Below, piece after piece: positions 44,920-54,107 of a stretch of 64,000 nt of DNA. The DNA is from Actinoalloteichus hymeniacidonis. GTDB lineage: Bacteria > Actinomycetota > Actinomycetes > Mycobacteriales > Pseudonocardiaceae. The stretch spans positions 5,518,001-5,582,000 of the forward strand of contig NZ_JACHIS010000001.1 of assembly GCF_014203365.1 (NCBI RefSeq). The letters are read 5' to 3'. A model generated the notes under the pieces. It ran no database searches and had not been told where the DNA came from. It saw only the letters and a program-made list of their open reading frames with translations. The translations under genes and the position numbers were made by a program. Position 1 is the stretch's first letter. Every line of letters begins with the position of its first letter.

Positions 44920-45161
44920 CGGGTGCGAGCCCACACCGAGCAGCTGGTTAAGCGGACGGCGGTGTCGTGTCCGCCCAGCTCGGGCGGTGGCCGGGCGTAT
45001 CGGGTGCGGCGCAGTTCACAGCCGTCCCGACGGTGTGATTCGCCGAGACCGGGTCGGTGCGTGTGGTCGGCCCCGAAGAGTCGGATCGCCGACCGAAGGG
45101 ACACCGCCGATTCTGGAAATCATTGGAGCGCCGACCGGCAGGCGAGCCATCATCGACGGCC

Positions 45162-45728
45162 ATGGAACATCGGATTCTCGCGAACCACGATGCCGAGACC
45201 GTGGTCGTCTACCAGGCGTACTCGCCATTGATCGCCAAGCCCGCGCTGGCGGCGGGCACCTTCGTGCCGCCGTTCTCCCGGACCAGGATGACCTGGATCA
45301 AGCCGTCCTTCCGGTGGATGATGCACCGCAGCGGTTGGGCGCTCAAACCCGACCAGGAGGTCGTCCTGGCCATCACGTTGAAGCGATCCGGGTTCGACTG
45401 GGCGGTGCGCAACGCCTGCCCCAGCTCGTTCCGCGAGGGACGCGATCCCGACCAGGCGACGTGGCGTCGGCGCTTGGCCGAAAGCCCGGTGCGGATCCAG
45501 TGGGATCCCGACCGAGGCACCCGGATGGAACGGTTGGACACCAGGGCGATCCAGCTCGGTCTGCGCGGCGTGGCCGTCGAGCACTATGTCGACGACTGGA
45601 TCGTCGGCTTGGCCGACGTCACCCCGTTGGCCCACGAGATCCACCGACTGGTATCGGCGGACCGGCTGACCGAGGCGAGCGCACTGCTCCCCGTCGAACG
45701 GCCCTATCAACCGGCCGAGGCGCGATGA
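45162..45728 (+). CDS. DUF4291 family protein
   Basis: A 188-residue soluble protein. It begins MEHRILANHDAETVVVYQAY, then FSRTRMTWIKPSFRWMMHRS, the signature of DUF4291, RIQWDPDRG and LDTRAIQLGLRG. The conserved Tyr, Arg, Trp and Asp residues are all present and length is typical. The biochemical role of the family is not known to me. ATG 45162 is chosen from the domain start. It is divergent from mfd and convergent with the TetR gene. Confidence 0.88.
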   Translation: MEHRILANHDAETVVVYQAYSPLIAKPALAAGTFVPPFSRTRMTWIKPSFRWMMHRSGWALKPDQEVVLAITLKRSGFDWAVRNACPSSFREGRDPDQATWRRRLAESPVRIQWDPDRGTRMERLDTRAIQLGLRGVAVEHYVDDWIVGLADVTPLAHEIHRLVSADRLTEASALLPVERPYQPAEAR

Positions 45729-45731
45729 GTG

Positions 45732-45756
45732 GGCCCGGACCTCGATCGTCCGGGCC
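45732..45756. terminator. bidirectional hairpin between DUF4291 and TetR genes
   Basis: GGCCCGGAC pairs with GTCCGGGCC (9 bp, 7-base loop) between convergent stop codons at 45728 and 45766. Confidence 0.8.
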
Positions 45757-45765
45757 TCTCGCAAC

Positions 45766-46440
45766 TCAATCGCGGCGGATGTGCAGACCCGGGTGCAGCT
45801 CCAGGTGTGACAACCCGTTCCAGGCCAGGTTCACCAGGTGCGCCGCCACCTCGTCCTTCGGCGGGGTCCGCACCTCCAACCACCATTGGCCGGTCAGCGC
45901 GACCATGCCCACCAACGCCTGGCTGTAGAGCGCGGCCAGGTTCGTGTCGTAACCCCTGGCACCGAACTGTTTGCCGAAGATGTCCTCGACCTGACTGGCG
46001 ATGTCGTTGAGCAGGCTGGAGAAGGTGCCGGTGGCGCTGGCGACCGGCGAATCGCGAACCAGGATGCGGAAGCCGTCGCTGGAGTCCTGGATGTAGTCCA
46101 GCAGCGCGCACGCCGCCTGTTCGAGCAGCTCCTTGGGATGCCCGGCGGAGAGCGCCGAGACGATCCGGTCGAGCAGCAGCTCCATCTCGCGGTCGACGAC
46201 CACCGCGTAGATGCCCTCCTTGCCACCGAAGTGCTCGTAGACCACCGGCTTGCTCACGCCTGCCCGGTGGGCGATCTCCTCGATGGAAGCGGCCTCGAAG
46301 CCCTTCTCGGCGAACAACTCGCGACCGACGTCGAGCAGCTGTCGGCGACGTTCCTTCCCGGTCATTCGAACTCGGGCGGGTCGCGGTGCCGTCCCGCCCG
46401 CTGCCGTCCCGGCCTGCACCCGCGCTCGTCGCCCCGCCAT
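45766..46440 (-). CDS. TetR family transcriptional regulator
   Basis: A 224-residue regulator. The DNA-binding part is RRRQLLDVGRELFAEKGFEA, then SIEEIAHRAGVSKPVVYEHF; the rest is an all-helical ligand-binding and dimer domain. It is encoded 71 bases downstream of the desaturase gene, in the position held by TetR gene Rv1019 beside mfd in M. tuberculosis. TAGGCT ends seven bases before ATG 46440, so it can be transcribed alone without a leader as well as by read-through. It is the obvious candidate to bind the 28-bp palindrome upstream of the desaturase. Confidence 0.9.
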   Translation of the reverse strand: MAGRRARVQAGTAAGGTAPRPARVRMTGKERRRQLLDVGRELFAEKGFEAASIEEIAHRAGVSKPVVYEHFGGKEGIYAVVVDREMELLLDRIVSALSAGHPKELLEQAACALLDYIQDSSDGFRILVRDSPVASATGTFSSLLNDIASQVEDIFGKQFGARGYDTNLAALYSQALVGMVALTGQWWLEVRTPPKDEVAAHLVNLAWNGLSHLELHPGLHIRRD

Positions 46441-46447
46441 CTGGTTC

Positions 46448-46453
46448 AGCCTA
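46448..46453 (-). promoter_or_regulatory. -10 box of tetR gene, leaderless
   Basis: TAGGCT on the minus strand, seven bases, ATG 46440. No ribosome site is present. Confidence 0.55.
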
Positions 46454-46511
46454 AGGGGTGGCTGTCCGACCTGGGGGGAGGCCAACGGGTCTGATCTCGG
46501 GACCGGTTCGA

Positions 46512-47468
46512 TCATTCTTCATTCGCCGAGATCCTGGCGAGTCGCTGCGTGGTTGGCCACCGCACCTTGGTCGCCCAACCGAACTTCTCGAACATCCAGA
46601 TGAGCCGGGCCGTGATGTCGATCTGGCCGCGCTGGACGCCGTGCCGAGCACAGGTCGGGTCGGCGTGGTGCAGGTTGTGCCAGGACTCGCCGAAGGACAG
46701 GATCGCCAGCGGCCAGAAGTTCGCCGACTTGTCCCTGGCCTGGAACGGACGCTCACCCACCATGTGGCAGATCGAGTTCACCGACCAGGTCACGTGGTGC
46801 AGCAGGCCGACGCGGACCAGACCCGCCCAGAAGAACGCGGTGATGCCGCCCCAGATCGACCAGCTGATCAGCCCACCGAGCACGCCGGGCAGCACCAGGC
46901 TCACCACGGTCCACAGCCCGAACTGACGCTGCACCCTGGCGATGTCGGGGTCGGCCAGCAGATCGGGGGCGAAGCGCTGCGAGTTGGTGAGGTCCCGCTC
47001 GAACAGCCAGCCGGTGTGCGCGTGCCAGAACCCCTTGGCCAACGCTGCGGGCGAGGTGCCGAACATCCACGGCGAGTGCGGGTCGCCCTCCTTGTCGGAG
47101 AACGCGTGGTGCCTGCGGTGGTCGGCCACCCAGGTGATCACCGGTCCCTGCAGGGCCATGCTGCCCGCGATCGCCAGTCCCACCCGCAACGGACGGTTCG
47201 CTTTGAACGATCCATGGGTGAAGTAGCGGTGGAAACCAGCGGTGATGCCTAGACCGGAGAAGACGAAGAAGATCGCCCCCAACCCGATGTCCAGCCAGCT
47301 CAGCCCCCAGCCCCAGGCGAAGGGGACGGCGGCGATCAATGCCAGGAAGGGAAGGATCACGAAGACATAGACGCCGATCTGCGCCGCATCACGGCGCCGT
47401 CCGAGGATCACCGGTTTCGGCGATCGTCCCGATTCGGCCGAGGGCGTGGCATCGAGTGTGCTCGTCAT
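46512..47468 (-). CDS. acyl-CoA delta-9 desaturase (membrane diiron type)
   Basis: A 318-residue membrane enzyme introducing a cis double bond into saturated acyl-CoA to tune membrane fluidity. The three histidine boxes for the diiron centre are visible: FHRYFTH, DHRRHHAFSD and WHNLHHADP. Hydrophobic hairpins include VFVILPFLALIAAVPFAWGW and IGLGAIFFVFSGLGITAGFH. GAGG lies seven bases before the ATG (GAGGTAGGCCCATG). A perfect palindrome 60-90 bases upstream overlaps a possible promoter, so expression is likely repressed by a TetR-type protein. Electron donor (a ferredoxin reductase such as Rv3230c) is not in the window. Confidence 0.92.
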   Translation of the reverse strand: MTSTLDATPSAESGRSPKPVILGRRRDAAQIGVYVFVILPFLALIAAVPFAWGWGLSWLDIGLGAIFFVFSGLGITAGFHRYFTHGSFKANRPLRVGLAIAGSMALQGPVITWVADHRRHHAFSDKEGDPHSPWMFGTSPAALAKGFWHAHTGWLFERDLTNSQRFAPDLLADPDIARVQRQFGLWTVVSLVLPGVLGGLISWSIWGGITAFFWAGLVRVGLLHHVTWSVNSICHMVGERPFQARDKSANFWPLAILSFGESWHNLHHADPTCARHGVQRGQIDITARLIWMFEKFGWATKVRWPTTQRLARISANEE

Positions 47469-47529
47469 GGGCCTACCTCAGAAGAGTCAGATGGCCAGGG
47501 GAAGGTCCGGCTTACCTACGGCTACGGAA

Positions 47530-47557
47530 CCGTAACCTACGCTAGCGTAGGTTACGG
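47530..47557. promoter_or_regulatory. perfect 28-bp palindrome, probable TetR operator of desaturase
   Basis: CCGTAACCTACGCT followed by AGCGTAGGTTACGG: every one of 28 positions is symmetric. On the minus strand it contains TAGGTT, usable as -10 box of the desaturase gene 62 bases before its ATG. A weaker related half (TTACCTACGGCTACGG) lies at 47512-47527. Confidence 0.75.
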
Positions 47558-47804
47558 CGAACCGGTTGGCCACCCCCGGTGTGACCACCGATCGAGGGCT
47601 GCGCGACCCCGGCGTGATCGCGAGGTCGCCTACGTCCGGAGACAAACTGCTTTCGAAGTCAACCCACGGCCGGGCATCGTGGACAGATCGACGAAGAAGA
47701 AGGGACGTTCGGGCATCCCCCCTGACTCACGTACCCCGCTCGTGTCACCATGTACGGGCGCGACCGTAAAGTCGTGACGCCGCGCACGACTCCCCGTCGT
47801 GTGA

Positions 47805-47875
47805 TCCGCCGTGGTGTAACGGCAGCACCTCGGATTTTGGTTCCGATAGTCCAGGTTCGAATCCTGGCGGCGGAG
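47805..47875 (+). tRNA. tRNA-Gln (anticodon UUG)
   Basis: Cloverleaf with acceptor TCCGCCG/CGGCGGA, D arm with GGCAGCAC, anticodon stem TCGGA/TCCGA with loop TTTTGGT placing UUG at 34-36, and T arm CCAGG-TTCGAAT-CCTGG. Discriminator G; CCA is not encoded. A GCAGGTC/GACCTGC hairpin at 47880-47901 can end the transcript. Confidence 0.95.
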
Positions 47876-47987
47876 CGTCGCAGGTCGGCTCGATGACCTG
47901 CATAGACGCCAGATGCTCGACATCGTCTGAGTACTCGGCAGGGGACTCGCCAGGGGGTGTAGAGCACTGCACAGGGACTCGGAGGGA

Positions 47988-49682
47988 TTGCGAGAGGCCT
48001 CGCCTGAGCCCAGCGAGCGCTCCGACGCCTGGCTGATCGCCCGTGCGCACGAACTGATCGTCGCCTCACAGTTCGATGATCGGAAGCGGCAGTTCTCCAG
48101 CATCGACGAGGTGGATGAATTACTCGCCGAGGCACGTCGACGCGGTGAGCCGAGTCTGGTGGCCCAGCTGCTCCGTGGCGCTGCGGTAACCCGTCTGGTT
48201 ACCAAGGGGAACGCCAGATTCTCCGATCCGCTGCTCGACGAACTCATCATGCATGCCAAGCGGCACGGGTTGACGGTCATGGAGGCCGACGGCCGTGCGT
48301 TGCGCGGGCGCCGGATGATGCTCGACAACAACCACGAGATCACCCTGGACGAGACGGCCAAGGCGCTGGCGATCCTCAACGGCACGCTGACGCCGGATCC
48401 GCTGATGAGCCACCGGGCCTGGGAGCAGCAGGTATCGCTGGCGCTGCAGGACATCGCCCTGGTCCTGACCCAGCTCGGGGTCTACGAGATGGCCGACGAG
48501 GAGATGATCCGGGCCCACGAGTTCCTGCGCCGCAGCGGCAGCCCGCACCAGATCTCGGTGCACATGATCAACCGGACCAGGATGATGGTCGGCTGGGGCC
48601 TGCGTCTGGAGCGGGCCGATCGCATGGAGGAGGCCGCCGATCGGTTCGCCGTGGCCTCGGCGATGGCCAGTTCCGTCGAGGATCTCTGGCGCGATTCGAT
48701 GTATCCCCGGAGCTATCCCGACCAGCCCGCCGCAGACCGCGTCCCGGTGGTCGGCTCGGCGCTCGCCCTGGCCAAGCCCGGCGGTGAGCACGTCCCCCGG
48801 CTCGACAAGCTGCTGCAACGCTCCCGCTACCCCCGCGAACTGCTGATCACCTCCTTGGCGCTGTCCCGCTGCCTGGAACACGACGGCGACCGGGAGGAGG
48901 CGCTGGAGGTGCTGCGTGACGCCCGCAAGGAGATGGTGGGCGACCCCTCCGAGCCGCCGCTCCAGCTCTCGCTGGTCCGGGAGTTCGCTCGGCTGTGCGG
49001 GCCGGACGACGGCCCGGCCGCCACGACAGCGCTCAGCCAGTACAACGCCGCGTTGGAGAGCGAGCTGTGGATGCTGCGGGAGGTGCGGATGGCGACGCTG
49101 ATCTCCCGCCGCGACCATGAACGACTGCGCCGCGAGCATGGCGACATCACCCGGCAGGCCCTCCAGGACCCGCTCACGGGTCTGGCCAACCGACGGGCCC
49201 TGGACGAGCGGATGGACCACCTCGTCATCGATCCGGACGCCAACCCGCTCTCGGTGGCGCTGTGCGACCTCGATGGCTTCAAGGGCGTCAACGACCGCTG
49301 TTCGCACGCCGACGGCGACGATGTGCTCCGGATCATCGCCACCACGCTGCGGGAGGCGCTGCGGCAGGACGATCTGGTCGCGCGGTACGGCGGCGACGAG
49401 TTCGTGGTGTTGATGCCCACGACCACCCTCGCCGATGCCGAGGCGGCCATGGGCCGCGCCGTCAAGGCGGTCTCCGAGCTGCCCCCGGAGCAGTCCCGAG
49501 GCGTCACGCTGTCGGTGGGTGTGATCACCGTCGCGTCCCAGGAGGGCAGCGGACACGCCCTGACTCGGGCCGACGCGGCGATGTACCAGGCAAAGCGGGA
49601 CGGCGGGAGTCGGGTGTTCTCGCAGCGGGTCTTGGGAGACGGCGAGCTCAGCGAGATCGTCGAGCTGGACACGCCGTCCTGA
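47988..49682 (+). CDS. diguanylate cyclase with helical (TPR-like) N-terminal region
   Basis: A 564-residue cytosolic protein. Residues 1 to about 370 are helical with repeats resembling TPRs (LARAH-type segments, then ELLITSLALSRCLEHDGDRE). Residues about 385-550 are a GGDEF domain that makes c-di-GMP from two GTP: DPLTGLANRRALDERMDHL, metal site LCDLDGFKGVNDRCSHADGD and active site RYGGDEFVVLMP. An RQDD motif five residues before GGDEF is the product-inhibition I-site. No membrane helix. TTG 47988 is the only early start; GGAGGG is just one base before it, so the true start is uncertain. It lies right after tRNA-Gln and has no partner gene. Confidence 0.9.
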   Translation: MREASPEPSERSDAWLIARAHELIVASQFDDRKRQFSSIDEVDELLAEARRRGEPSLVAQLLRGAAVTRLVTKGNARFSDPLLDELIMHAKRHGLTVMEADGRALRGRRMMLDNNHEITLDETAKALAILNGTLTPDPLMSHRAWEQQVSLALQDIALVLTQLGVYEMADEEMIRAHEFLRRSGSPHQISVHMINRTRMMVGWGLRLERADRMEEAADRFAVASAMASSVEDLWRDSMYPRSYPDQPAADRVPVVGSALALAKPGGEHVPRLDKLLQRSRYPRELLITSLALSRCLEHDGDREEALEVLRDARKEMVGDPSEPPLQLSLVREFARLCGPDDGPAATTALSQYNAALESELWMLREVRMATLISRRDHERLRREHGDITRQALQDPLTGLANRRALDERMDHLVIDPDANPLSVALCDLDGFKGVNDRCSHADGDDVLRIIATTLREALRQDDLVARYGGDEFVVLMPTTTLADAEAAMGRAVKAVSELPPEQSRGVTLSVGVITVASQEGSGHALTRADAAMYQAKRDGGSRVFSQRVLGDGELSEIVELDTPS

Positions 49683-49874
49683 ACAGCACTTCTCGACGTG
49701 CTCGTCGCGTGCTCGACTTCCTACCGGGTGTAGCCGGGCCGCACCGAGACAGCCCTTAGGATCACAGCATCCGTGCCGAGCACGAGCCCTGTCTCTTGCC
49801 GGGTCGACCGTCTCAGACGAGCAGGCGGCCGGAATCCCCCGCGGTCACCAACCCAGCGTGGAAGGGAAGCATCG

Positions 49875-51386
49875 ATGCTCCAGGGCGGCCCAGCTCCCCG
49901 AGTTCCCTCCGGCGAGCCCACCGGCCCGATCAGCACCGTCGTCCTCGCCGCGGGTGAAGGAACCCGTATGCGCTCGAAGACGCCGAAGGTGCTGCATCAG
50001 ATCGCCGGACGGGCCCTCGTGGAACATGCGGTCCACGCCGCCTTCGGCGTCGATCCCGAGCATCTCGTGGTCGTCGTCGGACACGGCAGGGAGCAGGTGA
50101 CCGAACGTCTCGACGCCGTCGCTCGCGACACGGGCAGGCAGGTGGCCACGGCGGTGCAGGAGGAGCAGAAGGGCACCGGCCACGCGGTCGGTTGCGCGCT
50201 CGCCGCGCTGCCCGCCGGTCTCACCGGGATCGTGCTGGTGAGCTACGGCGACGTGCCGCTGCTGGACTCCGACACGCTGGTTTCACTGCTGACCGAACAC
50301 GGCACGGCAGGCAACGCCGTCACGGTCCTCACCTCGGAGCTCGCCGACCCGACCGGGTACGGCCGAGTGCTGCGGGACGCCGATGGCAGCGTGACCGGCA
50401 TCGTCGAGCAGAAGGACGCCACCGAGGCCCAGCGGGCCATCACCGAGATCAACTCGGGGGTGTACGCCTTCGACGCCGAGGTGTTGCGCGATGCCCTCGG
50501 CAGGCTGGGCACCGACAACGCCCAGGGCGAGCTCTACCTCACCGACGTGCTGGGCATCGCCAGGGGCGACGGACGCCGGGTCGGGGCCTCGCGCTGCTCG
50601 GACCCGTGGTTGGTCGAGGGCGTGAACGACCGGGTGCAGCTGGCGAAATTGGGTGTCGAGCTCAACCGCAGGCTGGTGGAACGCTGGATGCGGGCGGGCG
50701 TCACGATGGTCGACCCGGCCTCGGTGTGGCTGGACGTCGAGGTCGAGCTGGCCAGGGACGTGGTGCTCGAACCGGGGGTCCGGCTGCGTGGTCGCACCCG
50801 GGTCGCCGAGGGCGCGGTCATCGGACCGGACACCGACCTCACCGACACGGTGATCGGCGCGGGCGCCACGGTGATCCGTACCCATGGCCGGGAGGCCGAG
50901 ATCGCCGAGCAGGCCACGGTCGGCCCGTTCGCCTATCTCCGGCCCGGCGCACGGCTCGGTGCGAACGGAAAGATCGGCACCTTCGTCGAGGTGAAGAATT
51001 CCGACATCGGCGCGGGCAGCAAGGTTCCGCACCTGAGCTACGTCGGCGATGCCACGATCGGCGAGCAGAGCAACATCGGCGCGGCCAGCGTGTTCGTGAA
51101 CTACGACGGCATCGCCAAGCACCGCAGCGTGGTGGGCTCCCATGTCCGCACCGGCTCGGACAACATGTTCGTCGCCCCGGTGACGGTCGGCGATGGCGCC
51201 TACACCGGCGCGGGCACGGTGCTCCGGCGCGATGTACCGCCCGGCGCGTTGGCCGTCTCCGGTGGTCCGCAGCGCAACATCGAGGACTGGGTGATCCGAC
51301 GCAGGCCGGGAACGGCTGCGGCCGAGGCGGCGACCGAGGCGAAGGAAGCCGCGGCGAAGGAGAGCGGCGACGCCGAACAGGGCTGA
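49875..51386 (+). CDS. glmU: bifunctional GlcNAc-1-P uridyltransferase / GlcN-1-P acetyltransferase
   Basis: A 503-residue enzyme making UDP-GlcNAc for peptidoglycan. The N-terminal uridyltransferase has [20 protein letters not shown] and the metal Asp of [14 protein letters not shown]; the C-terminal left-handed beta-helix starts near [20 protein letters not shown] and holds the acetyltransferase site ([17 protein letters not shown], then [19 protein letters not shown]). A 40-residue Ala/Glu tail is a typical actinobacterial extension. ATG 49875 has GGAAGGGAAG a few bases upstream. prs follows on the same strand after 320 bases, the order seen across actinobacteria. Confidence 0.97.
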   Translation: MLQGGPAPRVPSGEPTGPISTVVLAAGEGTRMRSKTPKVLHQIAGRALVEHAVHAAFGVDPEHLVVVVGHGREQVTERLDAVARDTGRQVATAVQEEQKGTGHAVGCALAALPAGLTGIVLVSYGDVPLLDSDTLVSLLTEHGTAGNAVTVLTSELADPTGYGRVLRDADGSVTGIVEQKDATEAQRAITEINSGVYAFDAEVLRDALGRLGTDNAQGELYLTDVLGIARGDGRRVGASRCSDPWLVEGVNDRVQLAKLGVELNRRLVERWMRAGVTMVDPASVWLDVEVELARDVVLEPGVRLRGRTRVAEGAVIGPDTDLTDTVIGAGATVIRTHGREAEIAEQATVGPFAYLRPGARLGANGKIGTFVEVKNSDIGAGSKVPHLSYVGDATIGEQSNIGAASVFVNYDGIAKHRSVVGSHVRTGSDNMFVAPVTVGDGAYTGAGTVLRRDVPPGALAVSGGPQRNIEDWVIRRRPGTAAAEAATEAKEAAAKESGDAEQG

Positions 51387-51708
51387 GTCACACCGGACAC
51401 ATCGTCGCCGATCCGCACCGGGTCACCCGGCACCCAGCACTCTCGATCCGTGACGTTGGGTACCCGTCGGATCGCGCGTTGCCGGACGAATGTCCTCAAT
51501 CGGACACGCCATGCGCACGGTGCGGCCGAGCCGAGGCAGGTCCCTCGTCCGTGTCGATCAGTGTGCATCGATACTGCGGGCGCAACTGGCCGAAAAGCGC
51601 GGGTACCGTGCGGAAGGCCATCGATAGTCGTGACCAAAAGTGAGGGTTTACTGCGGTGATGATCTTTCCTCTTGCGGCTGCACAGGACCACACGGCGGTG
51701 AGCCGGGC
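51387..51708. other. intergenic stretch between glmU and prs
   Basis: About 320 bases with no convincing gene. It probably holds a separate prs promoter in the AT-richer part near 51610-51670; no clear hexamer pair was found and no strong terminator hairpin for glmU was recognised. Confidence 0.45.
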
Positions 51709-52689
51709 ATGAGCCCGAAACCGGGAACACCGAAGAAGAACCTGATGCTTTTCAGCGGGCGGGCCTACCCGGAGCTGGCGGACGAGGTCGCCAAGTACCT
51801 CAACGTCTCGGTGACCCCGCAATCCGCCTACGACTTCGCCAGCGGCGAGATCTTCGTGCGCTTCGAGGAGTCGGTGCGTGGTTCGGACGCCTTCGTCCTG
51901 CAGAGCCACACCGCGCCCATCAATCAGTGGGTGATGGAGCAGCTCATCATGGTGGACGCGCTGAAGCGAGCGAGCGCCAAGCGCATCACGGTGATCATGC
52001 CGTTCTACCCCTATGCGCGGCAGGACAAGAAGCACCGGGGCCGGGAGCCGATCTCGGCGCGGTTGATCGCGGACATGTTCAAGACCGCGGGCGCCGACCG
52101 GATCATGACCATGGACCTGCACACCGCGCAGATCCAGGGTTTCTTCGACGGACCGGTCGACCACCTGCTCGCGCAGAACCTGTTGGCCGAGCATGTCGCA
52201 ACCACCTATGCCGACGAGCAGCTCACGGTGGTCTCACCCGACGCGGGCCGGGTCCGGCTCGCGGAGAAGTGGGCCGACCAGCTCGGTGGCAGGCCGATCG
52301 CCTTCATTCACAAGACGCGAGACCCGTTCAAGCCGAATCAGGCCGTGGCCAACCGAATCGTCGGCGAGGTCAAGGGCAGGCTCTGCGTGGTGATCGACGA
52401 CATGATCGACACCGGCGGAACGATCGTGAAGGCGGTGGACGCGCTGCTGGAGGCGGGCGCCTCCGACGTGATCATCGCCGCCACGCATGGCGTGCTTTCC
52501 GCGCCTGCGACCGAGCGGCTGGCCAACTGTGGGGCCAAGGAGGTGTTGTTCACCAACACCCTGCCCATCCCCGAGGAGAAGCGCTTCCCGACCATGACGG
52601 TGCTGTCCATCGCGCCGTTGCTGGCCAGGGCGATCCAGGCGGTGTTCGAGGACGACTCCGTGACGAGCCTGTTCGGCGGCAACGCCTGA
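51709..52689 (+). CDS. prs: ribose-phosphate pyrophosphokinase
   Basis: A 326-residue class I PRPP synthase transferring pyrophosphate from ATP to ribose-5-phosphate for nucleotide, histidine and tryptophan synthesis and, in actinobacteria, for the arabinose donor of the wall. Motifs: LMLFSGRAYPELADEVAKYL, the flexible loop VIMPFYPYARQDKKHRGREP, the metal-binding MDLHTAQIQGFFDGPVDHL, and PRPP loop VVIDDMIDTGGTIVKA. ATG 51709 begins MSPKPGTPKK; GGTG/GCCGGG upstream is a weak ribosome site. A strong terminator follows. Confidence 0.97.
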   Translation: MSPKPGTPKKNLMLFSGRAYPELADEVAKYLNVSVTPQSAYDFASGEIFVRFEESVRGSDAFVLQSHTAPINQWVMEQLIMVDALKRASAKRITVIMPFYPYARQDKKHRGREPISARLIADMFKTAGADRIMTMDLHTAQIQGFFDGPVDHLLAQNLLAEHVATTYADEQLTVVSPDAGRVRLAEKWADQLGGRPIAFIHKTRDPFKPNQAVANRIVGEVKGRLCVVIDDMIDTGGTIVKAVDALLEAGASDVIIAATHGVLSAPATERLANCGAKEVLFTNTLPIPEEKRFPTMTVLSIAPLLARAIQAVFEDDSVTSLFGGNA

Positions 52690-52720
52690 CGACGGCCACT
52701 CGGTGACCGCCTTCGAATAG

Positions 52721-52758
52721 AACGGGCGGGACGGCCCAACCGGGGCGTCCCGCCCGTT
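52721..52758. terminator. bidirectional hairpin between prs and Nramp-like gene
   Basis: AACGGGCGGGACG pairs with CGTCCCGCCCGTT (13 bp, 12-base loop), followed by TTC on the plus strand, between convergent genes. Confidence 0.9.
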
Positions 52759-52776
52759 TCGTGTCTCGTCGGCCCG

Positions 52777-54072
52777 TCAGCCGGTGAAGATGCCGATCAA
52801 CTGGTTGATGGCGATCACCGCGAACAGCAGCACGCAGATGCCCAGCAGCGTGTTGGACAACCACCGCGAGCGGTACTGCTTGTCGAGCTTCTTCGAGTTC
52901 AGCAGCACCATCAGCGTGCCTGCCAGGAATGGCATGAACAGCGCACCGAGCACCCCATAGACGATGACCAGCTGGAACGGCTGGTCCAGGAACAGCAGCG
53001 CCATCGGTGGGAAGGTCAGCCAGAGCAGGTAGCCCTTGTACATCTTGGTCTTCGGGCCGGCGAACTGGTCGTAGTGCTGTTCGTCATCGACCTTCTCGCT
53101 CTCGTGCTTGCGGAGCCGCCACACCCGCCACCAGTCGCTGACCAGCAGGCTGACACCGTTCCACACGCCGATCACCGAGCTGAACGCCACGGCGAAGAAC
53201 CCGACGAGGAACGGGATGCGGGCCCACTGGCCGTAGTCAGCGGCGAGGACGTCGGCCAGGGTCAGCAGGCCGCCGTCACCGCTCTGGATGTCGAAGCCAC
53301 GCAGCAGCTCGGCGCCCACGATGAGCATCGAGGCGACGAAGACACCGGTGGTGACGTAGCCGACGATGTTGTCGAACCGCATCATGCCCAGCCACTTGGG
53401 CGTCCGCCAGCCCTTGGCCATCGTCCAGTAGCCGTAGGAGGCCATGGTGATGGTGCCGCCGACGCCACCGATCAACCCGAGGACGTAGATCAACGAACCC
53501 TCCGGCAGGACCGGCGCCACGCCCGCGGTGAGCGCCGTCATGTTCGGCACCACGAGGATCGCCGTGCCGACCACGGTGACGAACATGATCCCGACGAAGA
53601 TCGTCATGATCCGTTCGAGGACTGCGTAGCGGCCGAACCACACGATCACCAGGCCGAGCAGACCGCAGATGATTCCCCAATACCGGACGTCGAGCACCGG
53701 GAACAGGGCGTTGAGTGGCAGGGCCGAGGCCGACATCGCGGTCGCGCCGTAGACGAAACCCCAGATCGCGGCGTAGATACCGAAGTATCCGAGCGCCCAT
53801 CGGCCCAGCTGGCGCCAGCCGGAGAGGATCGTTCGGCCGGAGGTCACGTGCCATCGTCCGGTGGCCTCGGCCAAGGCGATCTTGAAGATCGTGCCGACGA
53901 TGACGGCCCAGAAGAGTGTGTAGCCGAAGCGGGATCCCGCGACGAGGGTCGCGACCAGGTCACCGGCTCCCACGCCCGTGGCGGCGGCCATGATGCCCGG
54001 GCCGACTTGGCGTAGGCGAGCACGCCAGCCTTGCGGCGGCACGGCCTGTGCTGGTTCGACGTCTGCTGACAT
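52777..54072 (-). CDS. Nramp-superfamily membrane transporter lacking the canonical metal site
   Basis: A 431-residue protein with about 11 membrane helices in the Nramp arrangement. TM1 has VGPGIMAAATGVGAGDLVAT where canonical Nramps carry an Asp-Pro-Gly-Asn metal site, and TM6 has GGTITMASYGYWTMAKGW in place of Met-Pro-His. The manganese ligands are therefore absent, so the substrate is probably not a classical transition metal; magnesium or another solute is possible. A textbook promoter (TGGACT, 17 bases, TAATTT) ends six bases before the ATG, so the transcript is leaderless. It is divergent from rplY and convergent with prs. Confidence 0.85.
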   Translation of the reverse strand: MSADVEPAQAVPPQGWRARLRQVGPGIMAAATGVGAGDLVATLVAGSRFGYTLFWAVIVGTIFKIALAEATGRWHVTSGRTILSGWRQLGRWALGYFGIYAAIWGFVYGATAMSASALPLNALFPVLDVRYWGIICGLLGLVIVWFGRYAVLERIMTIFVGIMFVTVVGTAILVVPNMTALTAGVAPVLPEGSLIYVLGLIGGVGGTITMASYGYWTMAKGWRTPKWLGMMRFDNIVGYVTTGVFVASMLIVGAELLRGFDIQSGDGGLLTLADVLAADYGQWARIPFLVGFFAVAFSSVIGVWNGVSLLVSDWWRVWRLRKHESEKVDDEQHYDQFAGPKTKMYKGYLLWLTFPPMALLFLDQPFQLVIVYGVLGALFMPFLAGTLMVLLNSKKLDKQYRSRWLSNTLLGICVLLFAVIAINQLIGIFTG

Positions 54073-54078
54073 GGGGAG

Positions 54079-54107
54079 AAATTAACCGTCAGCTCACGCT
54101 GAGTCCA
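54079..54107 (-). promoter_or_regulatory. leaderless sigma-A promoter of Nramp-like gene
   Basis: On the minus strand: TGGACT, 17 bases, TAATTT, six bases, ATG 54072. This is the clearest hexamer pair in the window. The remaining gap up to 54373 shows no gene; TACACT near 54219-54224 could be a -10 box for rplY. Confidence 0.7.

Noticed and set aside
41679-44951. Very long open frame on the plus strand across mfd
   Set aside because: It mirrors mfd in the complementary frame, has shadow composition (Arg, Gly, Asp, His rich) and no ribosome site; high-GC third positions keep such antisense frames open.
41181-45104. Longer mfd beginning at 45104
   Set aside because: The extra 88 codons are Arg/Pro-rich without family similarity and contain the probable promoter; GTG 44840 has a good ribosome site and the usual start of the protein.
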